NCBI RefSeq assembly: GCF_001422245.1
Contig: NZ_LMMM01000018.1
Span: 365,202 to 429,201, forward strand
Direction: 5' to 3'
Origin: Rhizobium sp. Leaf262
GTDB taxonomy: Bacteria > Pseudomonadota > Alphaproteobacteria > Rhizobiales > Rhizobiaceae
DNA: 64,000 nt
Both the position numbers and the translations under genes were made by a program. Position 1 is the stretch's first letter. Each line of letters starts with the position of its first letter. The notes beneath the pieces are model-generated. The model made no database searches, had not been told where the DNA came from, and worked only from the letters and a program-made list of their open reading frames with translations. Shown one piece after another: positions 23,221 through 33,343 of the stretch.

Positions 23221-26200
23221 ATGGCGGAACACGCAGCAACGATAAACACAATGCAGACCAATGAGACCGGCGAGATTTTCGCGCAATTCGCTCCACCGGT
23301 GCGACCGCAAAGCCCGCTTCGCCAAGCTATCACTGCTGCCTATCGCCGTGCCGAGCCTGACTGCATCGCGCCCCTTCTGGAGGTGGCGACCGTCTCGCCT
23401 GAGCAGGCAGACACGATCCGCATCACAGCCCGCAAGCTAGTGCATGCTCTTCGCTCCAAGGCGAAAGGCACCGGCGTCGAGGGATTAGTGCAGGAATATT
23501 CCCTCTCCAGTCAGGAAGGCGTGGCGCTGATGTGCCTTGCCGAGGCCCTGCTGCGCATTCCCGACGCTGCCACCCGTGATGCGCTGATCCGCGACAAGAT
23601 CGCCACCGGTGACTGGCGCTCGCATCTCGGTGGCGGTCGTTCGCTGTTCGTCAATGCCGCCACATGGGGTTTGGTCATCACCGGCAAGCTGACCTCGACC
23701 GTCAACGACAAGAGCCTGTCGGCTGCGCTGACCAAGCTCATTTCCCGCGCAGGAGAGCCGGTCATCCGCCGTGGCGTGGATATGGCGATGCGGATGATGG
23801 GCGAACAATTCGTCACCGGCCAGACGATTGGCGAAGCCATCAACCGCTCCAAGCCGTTGGAAGCGAAAGGCTTTCAATATTCCTATGACATGCTGGGCGA
23901 AGCCGCGACGACGGCAAAGGATGCAGAGCGGTATTACCGCGATTATGAGCAGGCGATCCATGCCATCGGTAAGGCCTCTGCCGGTCGCGGCGTTTATGGT
24001 GGCCCCGGCATTTCCATCAAGCTGTCTGCGCTGCACCCACGTTACGCCCGTGCGCAGGCCCAGCGCGTGATGGATGAGCTTTTGCCGCGCGTGAAATCCC
24101 TGATGCTGCTGGCAAAGCGCTACGATATCGGCCTCAACATCGATGCCGAAGAAGCCGACCGGCTGGAGCTTTCTCTCGATCTGCTGGAAGCCATCGCTCT
24201 CGACCCGGAACTGGATAATTGGCAGGGCTTGGGTTTCGTGGTGCAGGCCTATAGCCGCCGCTGCCCCTTTGTGCTGAACTACATCATCGATCTAGCCCGC
24301 CGCTCCAACCGCCGCATCATGGTGCGTCTCGTCAAGGGCGCCTATTGGGACGCGGAAATCAAGCGCGCGCAGCTGGATGGGCTGGAAGATTTCCCTGTCT
24401 TCACCCGCAAGGTCCATACGGATGTGTCCTACATCGCTTGCGCACGCAAACTTCTTGCCGCCCGCGACGTGATCTTCCCGCAATTTGCGACGCACAATGC
24501 GCAGTCGCTGGCGACGATCTATCATCTGGCTGGACCCGATTTCAAAATCGGCGATTACGAGTTCCAATGCCTGCATGGCATGGGTGAGCCGCTCTACAGC
24601 GAGGTTGTCGGCAGACAAAACCTTGACCGCCCCTGCCGTTTCTACGCGCCGGTGGGAACGCATGAAACGCTGCTTGCCTATCTCGTGCGCCGCCTGTTGG
24701 AAAACGGCGCGAACTCCTCCTTCGTCAACCGCATCGCCGACCCCAATGTCGCCATCGACTCCATGCTGGAAGACCCGGTCGCCGTGGTCAAATCCATGTC
24801 TGTACCCGGTGCGCAGCACGACAAGATTTCCAAGCCCGCCAACCTCTACGGCGCACGCGTGAACTCCTCCGGCCTCGATCTCGCCAATGAAGACACCCTC
24901 GCCGCACTCAGCGAGGCGCTGTCCGCCAGCGTCGAGACGGAATGGAAAGCCGCATCGTCCATTGCCACAGGCTCAACGCGCCCTGTTCTCAACCCCGGCG
25001 ACCTCGATGATATCGTCGGCTTCGTTACCGAACCAACCGAAGACGATGTGACGAAGGCACTCGAAGCAGCCGCCGGATCCGCATGGCCGCAGACCAGCAT
25101 GGAAGAGCGCGCGGCATGCCTCGAAAAGGCAGCCGATCTGATGCAGGCAAAGTTGCCGACGCTCCTCGGTCTCATCATGCGCGAAGCCGGGAAGTCGGCG
25201 CCCAACGCCATTGCCGAAGTGCGCGAAGCCATCGATTTCCTGCGCTATTACGCCGCCGAGGCCCGCAACACCTTCGGCCCGCAGCAACAGGCGCTTGGCC
25301 CGGTCGTCTGCATAAGCCCATGGAATTTCCCGCTGGCGATCTTCATCGGGCAAGTCACCGCAGCGCTGGTTGCAGGTAACCCGGTACTGGCCAAGCCTGC
25401 CGAGGAAACACCGCTGATTGCCGCAGAAGGCATTCGGCTATTGCATGCCGCTGGCGTCCCTGACGATGCCGTGCAGCTTCTGCCGGGCGATGGCAAAACC
25501 GGCGCGCTGCTGGTGGGTGCTCCGCAAACAGCAGGCGTGATGTTCACCGGCTCAAACGAGGTCGCTCGCCTCATTCAGAAACAGCTAACGGCGCGTGTCT
25601 CGAGCGAAGGCCAGCCCATTCCGCTGATTGCCGAAACCGGTGGTCAGAACGCCATGATCGTGGATTCCTCGGCGCTGGCCGAACAGGTCGTAGCCGATGT
25701 CATCGCATCCGCTTTCGACAGCGCCGGTCAGCGCTGCTCGGCATTGCGCGTTCTCTGCCTTCAGGACGACGTGGCTGAGCGGACACTGACCATGCTGAAG
25801 GGCGCGCTGCATGAATTGCGCATCGGCAGAACGGATCGCCTGTCGGTGGATGTCGGCCCGGTCATAACGCTGGAAGCCAAAGACAACATCGAAAAGCACA
25901 TCGAATCCATGCGGGCGTCAGGCAACCGTATCGAGCAGATCAGGCTGGCAGGTGAGACCGACAAGGGAACCTTCGTGCCGCCGACCATCATCGAGTTGAC
26001 GTCACTGTCCGATCTCAAACGCGAAGTCTTCGGCCCCGTTCTGCATGTCATCCGCTTCAAGCGTGAGAAGCTTGATCGTCTGATCGACGACATCAATGCC
26101 ACCGGCTACGGCCTGACCTTCGGCCTGCATACGCGCCTCGACACGACGATTGCCCATGTGCTGTCGCGTGTTAAAGCGGGCAATCTCTATGTCAATCGCA

Positions 26201-26904
26201 ACATCATCGGAGCCGTCGTCGGCGTCCAGCCGTTCGGTGGACGCGGCCTGTCCGGCACCGGCCCGAAGGCTGGCGGTCCTCTCTACCTCGGTCGCCTGAC
26301 GAAGACTGCGCCCACTGTCGAGCGCAAGGGTCAGCAAAACGATACGTCCATCACCGATTTCGCCAACTGGCTGGAGGCGAAAGGCGAGACGGCTGCGGCG
26401 GAAACCGCCCGTACATCCGCCAAACTCTCCGGCCTCGGTTTCGAAACGGAGCTTCCGGGCCCGGTGGGCGAGCGTAATCTTTACGCCCTGCATCCACGCG
26501 GCCATGTTCTTCTGGCCCCACTGACGGTGCGGGGGCTGTTCCGCCAACTGGCGGCGGCACTTGCAACCGGCAACACGATCGCAATCGACAAGCAAACCGG
26601 TCTGGAAACGGAACTGAACGGCCTGCCATCCAGTGTTGCAGCCCACATCGCATGGTCGGATGATTGGGCGAAATCCGGCCCCTTTGCCGGTGCGCTTGTG
26701 GAAGGTGATGCTGAGAGGGTACGGCAGATGAATGCCCGGATTGCCGAGCTTCCCGGCCCGCTCGTTCTGGTTCAGGCCGCAACAACCGAGGCGTTGCAGG
26801 GAACCGAGCAGCCCTACAATCTGAACTGGCTGCTGGAAGAAGTTTCCGTCAGCGTAAACACGACGGCAGCGGGCGGCAATGCCAGCCTGATGTCCATCGG
26901 CTAA
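23221..26904 (+). CDS. putA: PutA, bifunctional proline dehydrogenase / glutamate-semialdehyde dehydrogenase
   Basis: 1227 aa oxidising proline to glutamate with FAD and NAD. It lacks an N-terminal ribbon-helix-helix, so unlike the E. coli protein it should not self-repress; the divergent Lrp-type regulator takes that role. The proline dehydrogenase barrel (about 170-500) shows GISIKLSALHPRY, LNIDAEEADRLELS, MVRLVKGAYWDAEIK and FATHNAQSLATI. The aldehyde dehydrogenase domain (about 600-1020) has Glu in IAETGGQNAMIVD (about 805) and Cys in DSAGQRCSALRVLC (about 839). A C-terminal ALDH-superfamily-like extension (about 1040-1227) places it in the long type. Start ATG 23221; a second ATG at 23251 is possible. 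Confidence 0.96.
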   Translation: MAEHAATINTMQTNETGEIFAQFAPPVRPQSPLRQAITAAYRRAEPDCIAPLLEVATVSPEQADTIRITARKLVHALRSKAKGTGVEGLVQEYSLSSQEGVALMCLAEALLRIPDAATRDALIRDKIATGDWRSHLGGGRSLFVNAATWGLVITGKLTSTVNDKSLSAALTKLISRAGEPVIRRGVDMAMRMMGEQFVTGQTIGEAINRSKPLEAKGFQYSYDMLGEAATTAKDAERYYRDYEQAIHAIGKASAGRGVYGGPGISIKLSALHPRYARAQAQRVMDELLPRVKSLMLLAKRYDIGLNIDAEEADRLELSLDLLEAIALDPELDNWQGLGFVVQAYSRRCPFVLNYIIDLARRSNRRIMVRLVKGAYWDAEIKRAQLDGLEDFPVFTRKVHTDVSYIACARKLLAARDVIFPQFATHNAQSLATIYHLAGPDFKIGDYEFQCLHGMGEPLYSEVVGRQNLDRPCRFYAPVGTHETLLAYLVRRLLENGANSSFVNRIADPNVAIDSMLEDPVAVVKSMSVPGAQHDKISKPANLYGARVNSSGLDLANEDTLAALSEALSASVETEWKAASSIATGSTRPVLNPGDLDDIVGFVTEPTEDDVTKALEAAAGSAWPQTSMEERAACLEKAADLMQAKLPTLLGLIMREAGKSAPNAIAEVREAIDFLRYYAAEARNTFGPQQQALGPVVCISPWNFPLAIFIGQVTAALVAGNPVLAKPAEETPLIAAEGIRLLHAAGVPDDAVQLLPGDGKTGALLVGAPQTAGVMFTGSNEVARLIQKQLTARVSSEGQPIPLIAETGGQNAMIVDSSALAEQVVADVIASAFDSAGQRCSALRVLCLQDDVAERTLTMLKGALHELRIGRTDRLSVDVGPVITLEAKDNIEKHIESMRASGNRIEQIRLAGETDKGTFVPPTIIELTSLSDLKREVFGPVLHVIRFKREKLDRLIDDINATGYGLTFGLHTRLDTTIAHVLSRVKAGNLYVNRNIIGAVVGVQPFGGRGLSGTGPKAGGPLYLGRLTKTAPTVERKGQQNDTSITDFANWLEAKGETAAAETARTSAKLSGLGFETELPGPVGERNLYALHPRGHVLLAPLTVRGLFRQLAAALATGNTIAIDKQTGLETELNGLPSSVAAHIAWSDDWAKSGPFAGALVEGDAERVRQMNARIAELPGPLVLVQAATTEALQGTEQPYNLNWLLEEVSVSVNTTAAGGNASLMSIG

Positions 26905-26906
26905 AC

Positions 26907-26946
26907 AAGATCGGCTGGCGAGGCATGCTCGCCAGCCGATCTTTTT
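26907..26946. terminator. Terminator after putA, shared with the convergent dehydrogenase
   Basis: A 16-bp perfect stem (26907-26922 with 26928-26943), loop GCATG, followed by TTT. It lies between convergent putA and the ALDH7 gene. Confidence 0.9.
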
Positions 26947-26950
26947 CCGA

Positions 26951-28486
26951 TTACTCGATATCGAAGGTCACGCCCTGCGCAAGCGGCAGCGCCTTGGAAT
27001 AGTTCACCGTATTGGTGGCGCGGCGCATATAGGCCTTCCAAGCATCAGAACCGGATTCGCGACCGCCACCGGTTTCCTTCTCGCCACCAAAGGCACCACC
27101 GATTTCCGCACCCGATGTGCCGATGTTGACATTGGCGATGCCGCAATCGGAACCATCAGCTGCCAGAAAACGCTCGGCTTCCTGCAGATCGCGGGTAAAG
27201 ATAGAGGAGGAAAGGCCCGCCGCAACGGCATTATGATCGCTCACGGCCTGATCGAAATCGCTGTATTTCATCACGTAAAGGATAGGCGCGAAGGTTTCTT
27301 CCAGAACAGGGCCGACCTGCTTTGGCATTTCGACCAGCGCTGGCTTCACGTAATAGGCCGTGTCCTTGCCAGCCTCGGCAACACGCTCGCCACCGGCGAC
27401 GACACCGCCATGGGTCTTGGCTTCTTCCAGCGCCTTTTGCATGCCGTCGAACGCAGCCTTGTCGACCAGTGGGCCGACGAGTGCGAAGGTTTCCAGCGGG
27501 TTGCCGATAGAGACAGACGCATAGGCCTTCTTCAGACGCGGAACGAGCTGATCATAGACGCTGTCATGCACGAAGAGGCGGCGAAGCGTGGTGCAGCGCT
27601 GACCGGCAGTGCCCATGGCACCGAAGGCGATGGCGCGCAGAGCCATATCGAGATCGGCAGAGGGGCAGACGATACCGGCATTGTTGCCGCCAAGTTCCAG
27701 AATCGCGCGAGCAAAACGCTTGGCAAGGCGCGGGCCGACATCGCGGCCCATGCGGGTGGAGCCTGTGGCAGAGACGAGCGGCACCTTAGGATGATCGACC
27801 AGCGCTTCGCCAACGGTGCGATCACCGATGATAAGCTGGCTAAGACCTCCAGGCGCATCGCCAAAGCGGGCAACGGCGCGCTCGAAAATGCCCTGCACGG
27901 CAAGCGCCGTCAGCGGTGTCTTTTCCGATGGCTTCCACACGACCGAGTTGCCGCAGACGATGGCCAGTGCCGCATTCCATGCCCAGACGGCAACGGGGAA
28001 GTTGAAGGCGGAGATAACGCCGACGACACCCAGGGGATGCCAGGTCTCCATCATGCGGTGGCCGGGGCGCTCGGTGGCAATCGTCAGACCGTAGAGCTGG
28101 CGGGAGAGACCGACGGCGAAATCGCAGATGTCGATCATTTCCTGCACTTCACCCAGACCTTCGGACGGGATCTTACCGGCTTCGAGCGACACGAGACGAC
28201 CAAGGTCATCCTTTGAGGCGCGCAGTTCTTCGCCCAGCAGACGCACCAGTTCGCCGCGCTTGGGCGCTGGCACCAGACGCCATGCCTTGAACGCCGCATC
28301 TGCCGTCTCGACAATAGCAGCCACATCACCGGCAGAAACCGTTTTCAGACGCGCAATTTCTTCGCCGCTGACGGGGCTGAACGAGGCCATGTCGCCACCC
28401 TGATAGAGTTCAGGGGAAACGCCCATCTTGGCCAAAAGCGCTGCGGCTTCCTTGACAACATCGACCTTGGTTGTGGTTTGGCTCAT
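26951..28486 (-). CDS. amaB: ALDH7-type dehydrogenase; likely L-piperidine-6-carboxylate / aminoadipate-semialdehyde dehydrogenase
   Basis: 511 aa from ATG 28486 (MSQTTTKVDVVKEA), chosen for the AAGGAG in front; the frame is open 87 nt further. ALDH family 7 features: ISAFNFPVAVWAWNAA, catalytic Glu in LELGGNNAGIV, catalytic Cys in GTAGQRCTTLRRL, and the family-7 C-terminus GEKETGGGRESGSDAWKAYM. Such enzymes oxidise alpha-aminoadipate semialdehyde in lysine or pipecolate breakdown. The gene is divergent from a LysR regulator that probably controls it. Substrate is inferred from the family. Confidence 0.9.
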   Translation of the reverse strand: MSQTTTKVDVVKEAAALLAKMGVSPELYQGGDMASFSPVSGEEIARLKTVSAGDVAAIVETADAAFKAWRLVPAPKRGELVRLLGEELRASKDDLGRLVSLEAGKIPSEGLGEVQEMIDICDFAVGLSRQLYGLTIATERPGHRMMETWHPLGVVGVISAFNFPVAVWAWNAALAIVCGNSVVWKPSEKTPLTALAVQGIFERAVARFGDAPGGLSQLIIGDRTVGEALVDHPKVPLVSATGSTRMGRDVGPRLAKRFARAILELGGNNAGIVCPSADLDMALRAIAFGAMGTAGQRCTTLRRLFVHDSVYDQLVPRLKKAYASVSIGNPLETFALVGPLVDKAAFDGMQKALEEAKTHGGVVAGGERVAEAGKDTAYYVKPALVEMPKQVGPVLEETFAPILYVMKYSDFDQAVSDHNAVAAGLSSSIFTRDLQEAERFLAADGSDCGIANVNIGTSGAEIGGAFGGEKETGGGRESGSDAWKAYMRRATNTVNYSKALPLAQGVTFDIE

Positions 28487-28518
28487 GACAGTGGCTCCTT
28501 GGTTCTTGAAAGCTGGAT

Positions 28519-28534
28519 ATTGACGGGGGGCAAT
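28519..28534. promoter_or_regulatory. Possible LysR-type operator
   Basis: ATTG (28519-28522), 8 nt, CAAT (28531-28534): a short dyad with the LysR spacing, lying between the divergent dehydrogenase and LysR genes. Confidence 0.35.
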
Positions 28535-28620
28535 ACCCGTTTCATTCTCTTTCCTGATCATATACGGGTTCAAGCATCGTTTTCAAATGAGGAAAGCGGT
28601 TCTGTTGATGCGAGACTGGA

Positions 28621-29523
28621 ATGGACACACGCAGACGATTGGTTCCCGATATCGTCACCTTGCAGGCCTTCGAATGCGCTGCACGGCATGGCAATTTCAC
28701 GCGCGCCGCCGAAGAGCTGAACCTGACACAGAGTGCCGTCAGCCGCCAGATCAGCGATCTGGAAGCGCAGACCGGCATGTTGCTGTTCGAGCGCATTCGT
28801 CGCCGCGTCGTGCTCTCAGATGCAGGCCGCAAATTCCTGCCGGATGTGCAGAGGTTGCTGCAGCAATCGGAACAGTTGATGGTGCGTGCGGTCACTGCCG
28901 GAGCCTCCAGCACATCTCTTGCCGTTGCCACCTTGCCGACCTTCGGCAGCCGCTGGCTGACCCCTCGCCTCCACAAATTCATGGCCGCCCGACCGGACAC
29001 GGTTCTGACCGTTGGTTCCCGCTCACAGCCTTTCGACTTCGATGAGGAAGGCTTCGATATCGCCATCCATTACGGCCAACCGGTCTGGGCGCATGGCACC
29101 TGCACCTTTCTGTGCAACGAAGTCATCGTTCCGGTCGCAAGCCCTACCCTTCTGGACAGGATGCCCGCCCGGCAACACGCCTATATGCTGGAAGGCCCTC
29201 TTCTGCATGTCAGCACCCGCCCGAAACTATGGACGGAATGGTTCGAGATGAACGGCCTCGCATCCGATCAGGCCTATCGGGGCAGCCGCTTCGACCAGTT
29301 TTCCATGCTCATCGAGGCCGCGATCAGCGGCTTGGGATTTGCACTTCTACCGAAATATCTCATCGAGCCGGAGTTGGCATCAGGCCTGCTGAGCGTCGTC
29401 TTCGATGTGCCACTGCAAACCGAAAACAGCTATTATATCGCCCTACCCGAGGGACGTCAGGACAATGCGCTGGCCCGGGCGTTTCAACACTGGCTTTTGG
29501 AACAGGTGGGAACGCCGCTATAG
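28621..29523 (+). CDS. LysR-family regulator (GcvA-like)
   Basis: 300 aa. N-terminal winged helix-turn-helix (about 10-68): FECAARHGNFTRAAEELNLT, then QSAVSRQISDLEAQTGMLLF. The effector-binding domain (about 95-295) resembles the GcvA group, with FDFDEEGFDIAIHYG. It is divergent from the ALDH7 dehydrogenase and likely activates it, perhaps with aminoadipate or a lysine metabolite as effector (inferred). Its stop overlaps that of the convergent exporter by 6 nt. Confidence 0.9.
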   Translation: MDTRRRLVPDIVTLQAFECAARHGNFTRAAEELNLTQSAVSRQISDLEAQTGMLLFERIRRRVVLSDAGRKFLPDVQRLLQQSEQLMVRAVTAGASSTSLAVATLPTFGSRWLTPRLHKFMAARPDTVLTVGSRSQPFDFDEEGFDIAIHYGQPVWAHGTCTFLCNEVIVPVASPTLLDRMPARQHAYMLEGPLLHVSTRPKLWTEWFEMNGLASDQAYRGSRFDQFSMLIEAAISGLGFALLPKYLIEPELASGLLSVVFDVPLQTENSYYIALPEGRQDNALARAFQHWLLEQVGTPL

Positions 29524-30405
29524 ACGATTGCGGAAAAACGGATTCCAGCGCACGAATCCCAGACGGATTTTCTCGCGCATCATCGTCAACAACCCCGCTG
29601 ACGCAATGACGACCAGACCGGAGATCGCCAGCGTATCCGGGTACTCCCCGAAGAAGGACGCGCCGATGGCGACCGCCCATAGGATTTGCGAATAGTGAGA
29701 TGGTGCGATCTGGCTGGCAGGCGCAATTTTCGTTGCCGTCAGCAAGGTTATCTGGCCGACAGCCGTGCACATGCCGATGACGATGAAAGCGCCGATCTGG
29801 TTCAGCGTCGGCACCTGAAATTCCGGTATCATCAAGATACCGTTGAAGGTCAGACCATACAGGATGAGCACGCCCATGATCGACGTGCGCTTTTCCCGCC
29901 CGGCCAGCGAGCGCAAAAGAACGATGGTCAGCCCCGCCAGAAAGGCCACGCAGAGCGCCGCGAAATGCCCGAGTTCCAGCGTCTTGAAGCCGGGACGCAC
30001 CACCAGGAGCACGCCGACAATGCCAGCCATGACCGCAGACCAGCGCCACAGCCCGATATCTTCCTTTAGCACCAGCGCCGACAGAATCGTGACGAAAAGC
30101 GGTGACAGGAAAATCAGCGCATAGGCCTCAGCCAATGGCACGCTGGTAAAGGCATAGATGCCGAGAATTCCTGCAAACAGGCCGGAAATCGCACGCCCAT
30201 GCACAGCCCACGGCCTGCTCATGCGCCAGAAATGCCGCCAGCGCTCTTCCTTCGGCTTCAGAAAGAAAATAAGCGATGCGGAGGACAGAATGCTGAAAAA
30301 GCCGATCTCGAAGACGCTGACCTGTGATCCCAACGACTTGATGGTGGCGTCTCCACAGGAAAAGCTGGCATAGGCGAGCAACCCCAGTAGAAAACCTTTT
30401 TGCAT
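29518..30405 (-). CDS. EamA/DMT-superfamily membrane transporter
   Basis: 295 aa with about ten membrane helices in two EamA repeats. The first begins MQKGFLLGLLAYASFSCGDA; the second includes FAALCVAFLAGLTIVLLRSL and ends after AISGLVVIASAGLLT. I start it at ATG 30405; an in-frame TTG at 30453 would add 16 non-hydrophobic residues. Members export amino acids, nucleosides or other metabolites; the substrate is unknown. Convergent with and overlapping the LysR gene. Confidence 0.85.
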   Translation of the reverse strand: MQKGFLLGLLAYASFSCGDATIKSLGSQVSVFEIGFFSILSSASLIFFLKPKEERWRHFWRMSRPWAVHGRAISGLFAGILGIYAFTSVPLAEAYALIFLSPLFVTILSALVLKEDIGLWRWSAVMAGIVGVLLVVRPGFKTLELGHFAALCVAFLAGLTIVLLRSLAGREKRTSIMGVLILYGLTFNGILMIPEFQVPTLNQIGAFIVIGMCTAVGQITLLTATKIAPASQIAPSHYSQILWAVAIGASFFGEYPDTLAISGLVVIASAGLLTMMREKIRLGFVRWNPFFRNRL

Positions 30406-30571
30406 GGCAACCGATCCCGGCAGAGAACAGGCCACCGCCTCGCATCGAATCAATGCGCTGTTGACGGTGATGTGACGATAGCCCCCATTTCTGGCTACAC
30501 CTCACATCGCCCATAGACAAGGCATGAAAGCACAAAAATCGTCCCCTTTTGTTTTTGGGAACACTCGGGCG

Positions 30572-31786
30572 TCAGCAGATTTCCGGGTCGATGGTGAAAA
30601 GCTCATGTGCCCGTGCAAAACCGCGAAGCGCGAAGCGTCCGATGGATACCATCAGGCCACGCATCTCTTCCGGGCAACCCGCCATGAACTCACGCGACAT
30701 GACCGTATCCCGGTCCACCGAGGCGCACAGGCCGCTGATGCGGCTGACCATATTGACCGCCGGACCCACCACGGTGAAATCCAGCCGGTTGCGGCTACCG
30801 ATATTGCCGTAGAAGACCTCACCCACATGCAGGCCGAGATAGACATCGGTCGTCGGCAGTCCTTCCATGCGACGTCGATGGTTGAGAACCGTGAGGTTGG
30901 TTCGCATGGTGATTTCCGATGCCAATGCGGCAGCACATCCCGATTGCTGATCGCCATCGCGGAAAATCGCCAGCACCCCGTCCCCGATCAGCTTCAGCAC
31001 ACTGCCGCCATGGGCGTGAATGGCATCAATGACCAGACCCGCATAGTCGTTGAGGAACGGAATGATCTGGTCCGGTTCGGCCCGGTCGGAAATGCCGGTA
31101 AAATCCCGCAAGTCGGAGAACCACAGGACTGCATCGATCCTCTCGACCTCGCCACGGGTGATCGTTCCACTCATGACCTTGCGGCCCGCATCGCGGCCCA
31201 GATAGACATCGCTGATCGTACCGATGATACGCATGCAGCAGGCGGCCTTGAAGGCAAGTGCGAGGGTCGGCAGCAGCAGGCGCAACGCCGCCAATTCGTC
31301 GTCGTGGAAGCCTTCCGGGTGGCGCGTCAGCCACTGCGAATAAAAAGCGTTCATCTCGCCGATGCTGCCATGGTCGGTGAAACGATGGATCGTGGCCAGA
31401 TAATCGGTGTGTCCGGCGTCGCGCAGTTCCAGCAACTTGGGAAAGCTCACCTCTTCGCCCAGATAAAACCGATGTCGCGCCTCATGCGCATCGTCCTGGA
31501 TGAGACGGAAGAAGACCGAGCTTTCCCAGGCTTCACGCGCCGTTCCATCATCGGTGAAATCATAGACGCTGGAGGATTCGAACGCATCATGGCTGTCCCA
31601 CCGAAAGGCATGGCCCTCGAAATCGGGATGCAGCGTATCCATCAGGATCAGTGCCGAGGAAATGCTGATGCCCGCCGCGTTGCAGCGCTCGCAAAAGCCC
31701 GACAACAAGGCTTCTTCGGCAACCCCTTCATAGCCCTGCTTAGAGAGCCAAAGCGAAATTTCAGAAAGGCTGGATTGCTGGATCAT
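30572..31786 (-). CDS. Class III adenylate/guanylate cyclase
   Basis: 404 aa, no membrane segments. The C-terminal catalytic domain (about 215-395) shows the metal-binding Asp in LWFSDLRDFTG (about 224-234), LKLIGDGVLAIF and the second metal site. It also has the transition-state region GNIGSRNRLDFTVVGPAVNM. The N-terminal ~210 residues are an all-helical sensor I cannot name. Rhizobiaceae carry many such cyclases with unknown inputs. It stands alone between the exporter and the sugar-nucleotide genes. ATG 31786. Confidence 0.88.
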   Translation of the reverse strand: MIQQSSLSEISLWLSKQGYEGVAEEALLSGFCERCNAAGISISSALILMDTLHPDFEGHAFRWDSHDAFESSSVYDFTDDGTAREAWESSVFFRLIQDDAHEARHRFYLGEEVSFPKLLELRDAGHTDYLATIHRFTDHGSIGEMNAFYSQWLTRHPEGFHDDELAALRLLLPTLALAFKAACCMRIIGTISDVYLGRDAGRKVMSGTITRGEVERIDAVLWFSDLRDFTGISDRAEPDQIIPFLNDYAGLVIDAIHAHGGSVLKLIGDGVLAIFRDGDQQSGCAAALASEITMRTNLTVLNHRRRMEGLPTTDVYLGLHVGEVFYGNIGSRNRLDFTVVGPAVNMVSRISGLCASVDRDTVMSREFMAGCPEEMRGLMVSIGRFALRGFARAHELFTIDPEIC

Positions 31787-32022
31787 GGACGCCGGTTTTC
31801 CCTTGGAAAGCAGCAGAAGACATGTTTAGTCAACGCTTAACAAGCCCTGTGGTGCCTTCGTGTCAGTGTCATTTACAACAATTTCTTGAAATCGTCCGTT
31901 GAAAACCGGCTCTCCGCTTGGCCCCGGCAGCGAAGGCGGATAAACAGCTACTCAAAATGCTGTTTTGACGCGCAAATGCGGCTGGCGAGCGATCGTCCGC
32001 CTTGATCCCGAAAGGTTTTTCG

Positions 32023-33330
32023 ATGCGTATTGTAATGATTGGCTCTGGTTATGTCGGGCTGGTTTCAGGTGCCTGTTTTGCCGATTTCGGCCATGACGTC
32101 ATCTGTGTCGATAAAATGCCGGAAAAGATCGAGGCGCTGAAAAACGGCCAGATCCCGATTTTCGAACCGGGTCTGGATGTCATCGTTGCCAGCAACGCCA
32201 AGGCTGGTCGCCTCAGCTTCACCACCGATCTCAAGAGCGCGGTTGCCGATGCCGACGTCGTCTTCATCGCCGTCGGAACACCATCGCGCCGTGGCGATGG
32301 CCATGCCGATCTCGGCTACGTCTATGCCGCCGCGAAGGAAATTGCCGCAGCCGTGACCGGCTTTACCGTCATCGTCACCAAGTCCACGGTTCCAGTCGGC
32401 ACGGGTGACGAAGTGGAACGCATCATTCGCGAGGAAAACCCGAGCGCCGATATCGCCGTGGTCTCCAACCCGGAATTCCTGCGCGAAGGTGCTGCCATCG
32501 ATGACTTCAAGCGCCCGGACCGCATCGTCGTCGGCCTGTCCGACGAACGCGCGCGGCCGGTGATGACGGAAGTCTATCGCCCACTCTACCTCAACCAGTC
32601 GCCGCTGCTGTTCACCACGCGCCGCACATCCGAGCTGATCAAATACGCCGCCAACGCCTTCCTTGCCATGAAGATCACCTTCATCAACGAAATGGCTGAT
32701 CTGTGCGAAAAAGTCGGTGGCGATATTCAGGATGTGTCGCGTGGCATCGGCCTCGACGGCCGCATCGGTGCCAAGTTCCTGCATGCAGGTCCCGGTTATG
32801 GTGGGTCATGCTTTCCCAAGGATACGCTGGCACTGGCCAAGACCGCGCAGGATTACGACAGCCCGGTTCGCCTGATCGAAACGACCATTGCCGTCAACGA
32901 CAACCGCAAGCGCGCCATGGGCCGCAAGGTCATCGCTGCCGTGGGCGGCGACATCAGAGGCAAGAAAATCGCCGTGCTGGGCCTCACCTTCAAGCCAAAC
33001 ACTGACGATATGCGCGACAGCCCGGCCATTGCCGTCGTCCAGACCTTGCAGGATGCGGGCGCAAAGGTCACGGGCTACGATCCTGAAGGCATGGTCAATG
33101 CGCGCCCACTGATGAAAGGCATCGAATATGCGGCCGGGCCCTATGAGGCGGCGCAAGGTGCGGATGCGGTTGTGATCGTGACCGAATGGAATCAGTTCCG
33201 CGCGCTCGATCTCGAGCGCCTCAAATCCATCATGGCCTCACCCGTTCTGGTGGATCTGCGCAATATCTATCGCCCAGATGAGGTCACGGCCCACGGCTTC
33301 ACCTATGCCGGCATCGGCCGTCCATCATAA
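32023..33330 (+). CDS. rkpK: UDP-glucose 6-dehydrogenase
   Basis: 435 aa from ATG 32023 (GAAAGG upstream; a TTG 21 nt earlier is in frame). It oxidises UDP-glucose to UDP-glucuronate with two NAD. Rossmann motif [18 protein letters not shown] at residues 5-22. The catalytic Cys is in [15 protein letters not shown] (about 265). The C-terminal UDP-binding domain has [17 protein letters not shown]. It is immediately followed by the UDP-glucuronate epimerase. The rkpK-lpsL pair supplies uronic acids for rhizobial LPS and capsule. Confidence 0.94.
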   Translation: MRIVMIGSGYVGLVSGACFADFGHDVICVDKMPEKIEALKNGQIPIFEPGLDVIVASNAKAGRLSFTTDLKSAVADADVVFIAVGTPSRRGDGHADLGYVYAAAKEIAAAVTGFTVIVTKSTVPVGTGDEVERIIREENPSADIAVVSNPEFLREGAAIDDFKRPDRIVVGLSDERARPVMTEVYRPLYLNQSPLLFTTRRTSELIKYAANAFLAMKITFINEMADLCEKVGGDIQDVSRGIGLDGRIGAKFLHAGPGYGGSCFPKDTLALAKTAQDYDSPVRLIETTIAVNDNRKRAMGRKVIAAVGGDIRGKKIAVLGLTFKPNTDDMRDSPAIAVVQTLQDAGAKVTGYDPEGMVNARPLMKGIEYAAGPYEAAQGADAVVIVTEWNQFRALDLERLKSIMASPVLVDLRNIYRPDEVTAHGFTYAGIGRPS

Positions 33331-33343
33331 GCAAGGCGAAAAC

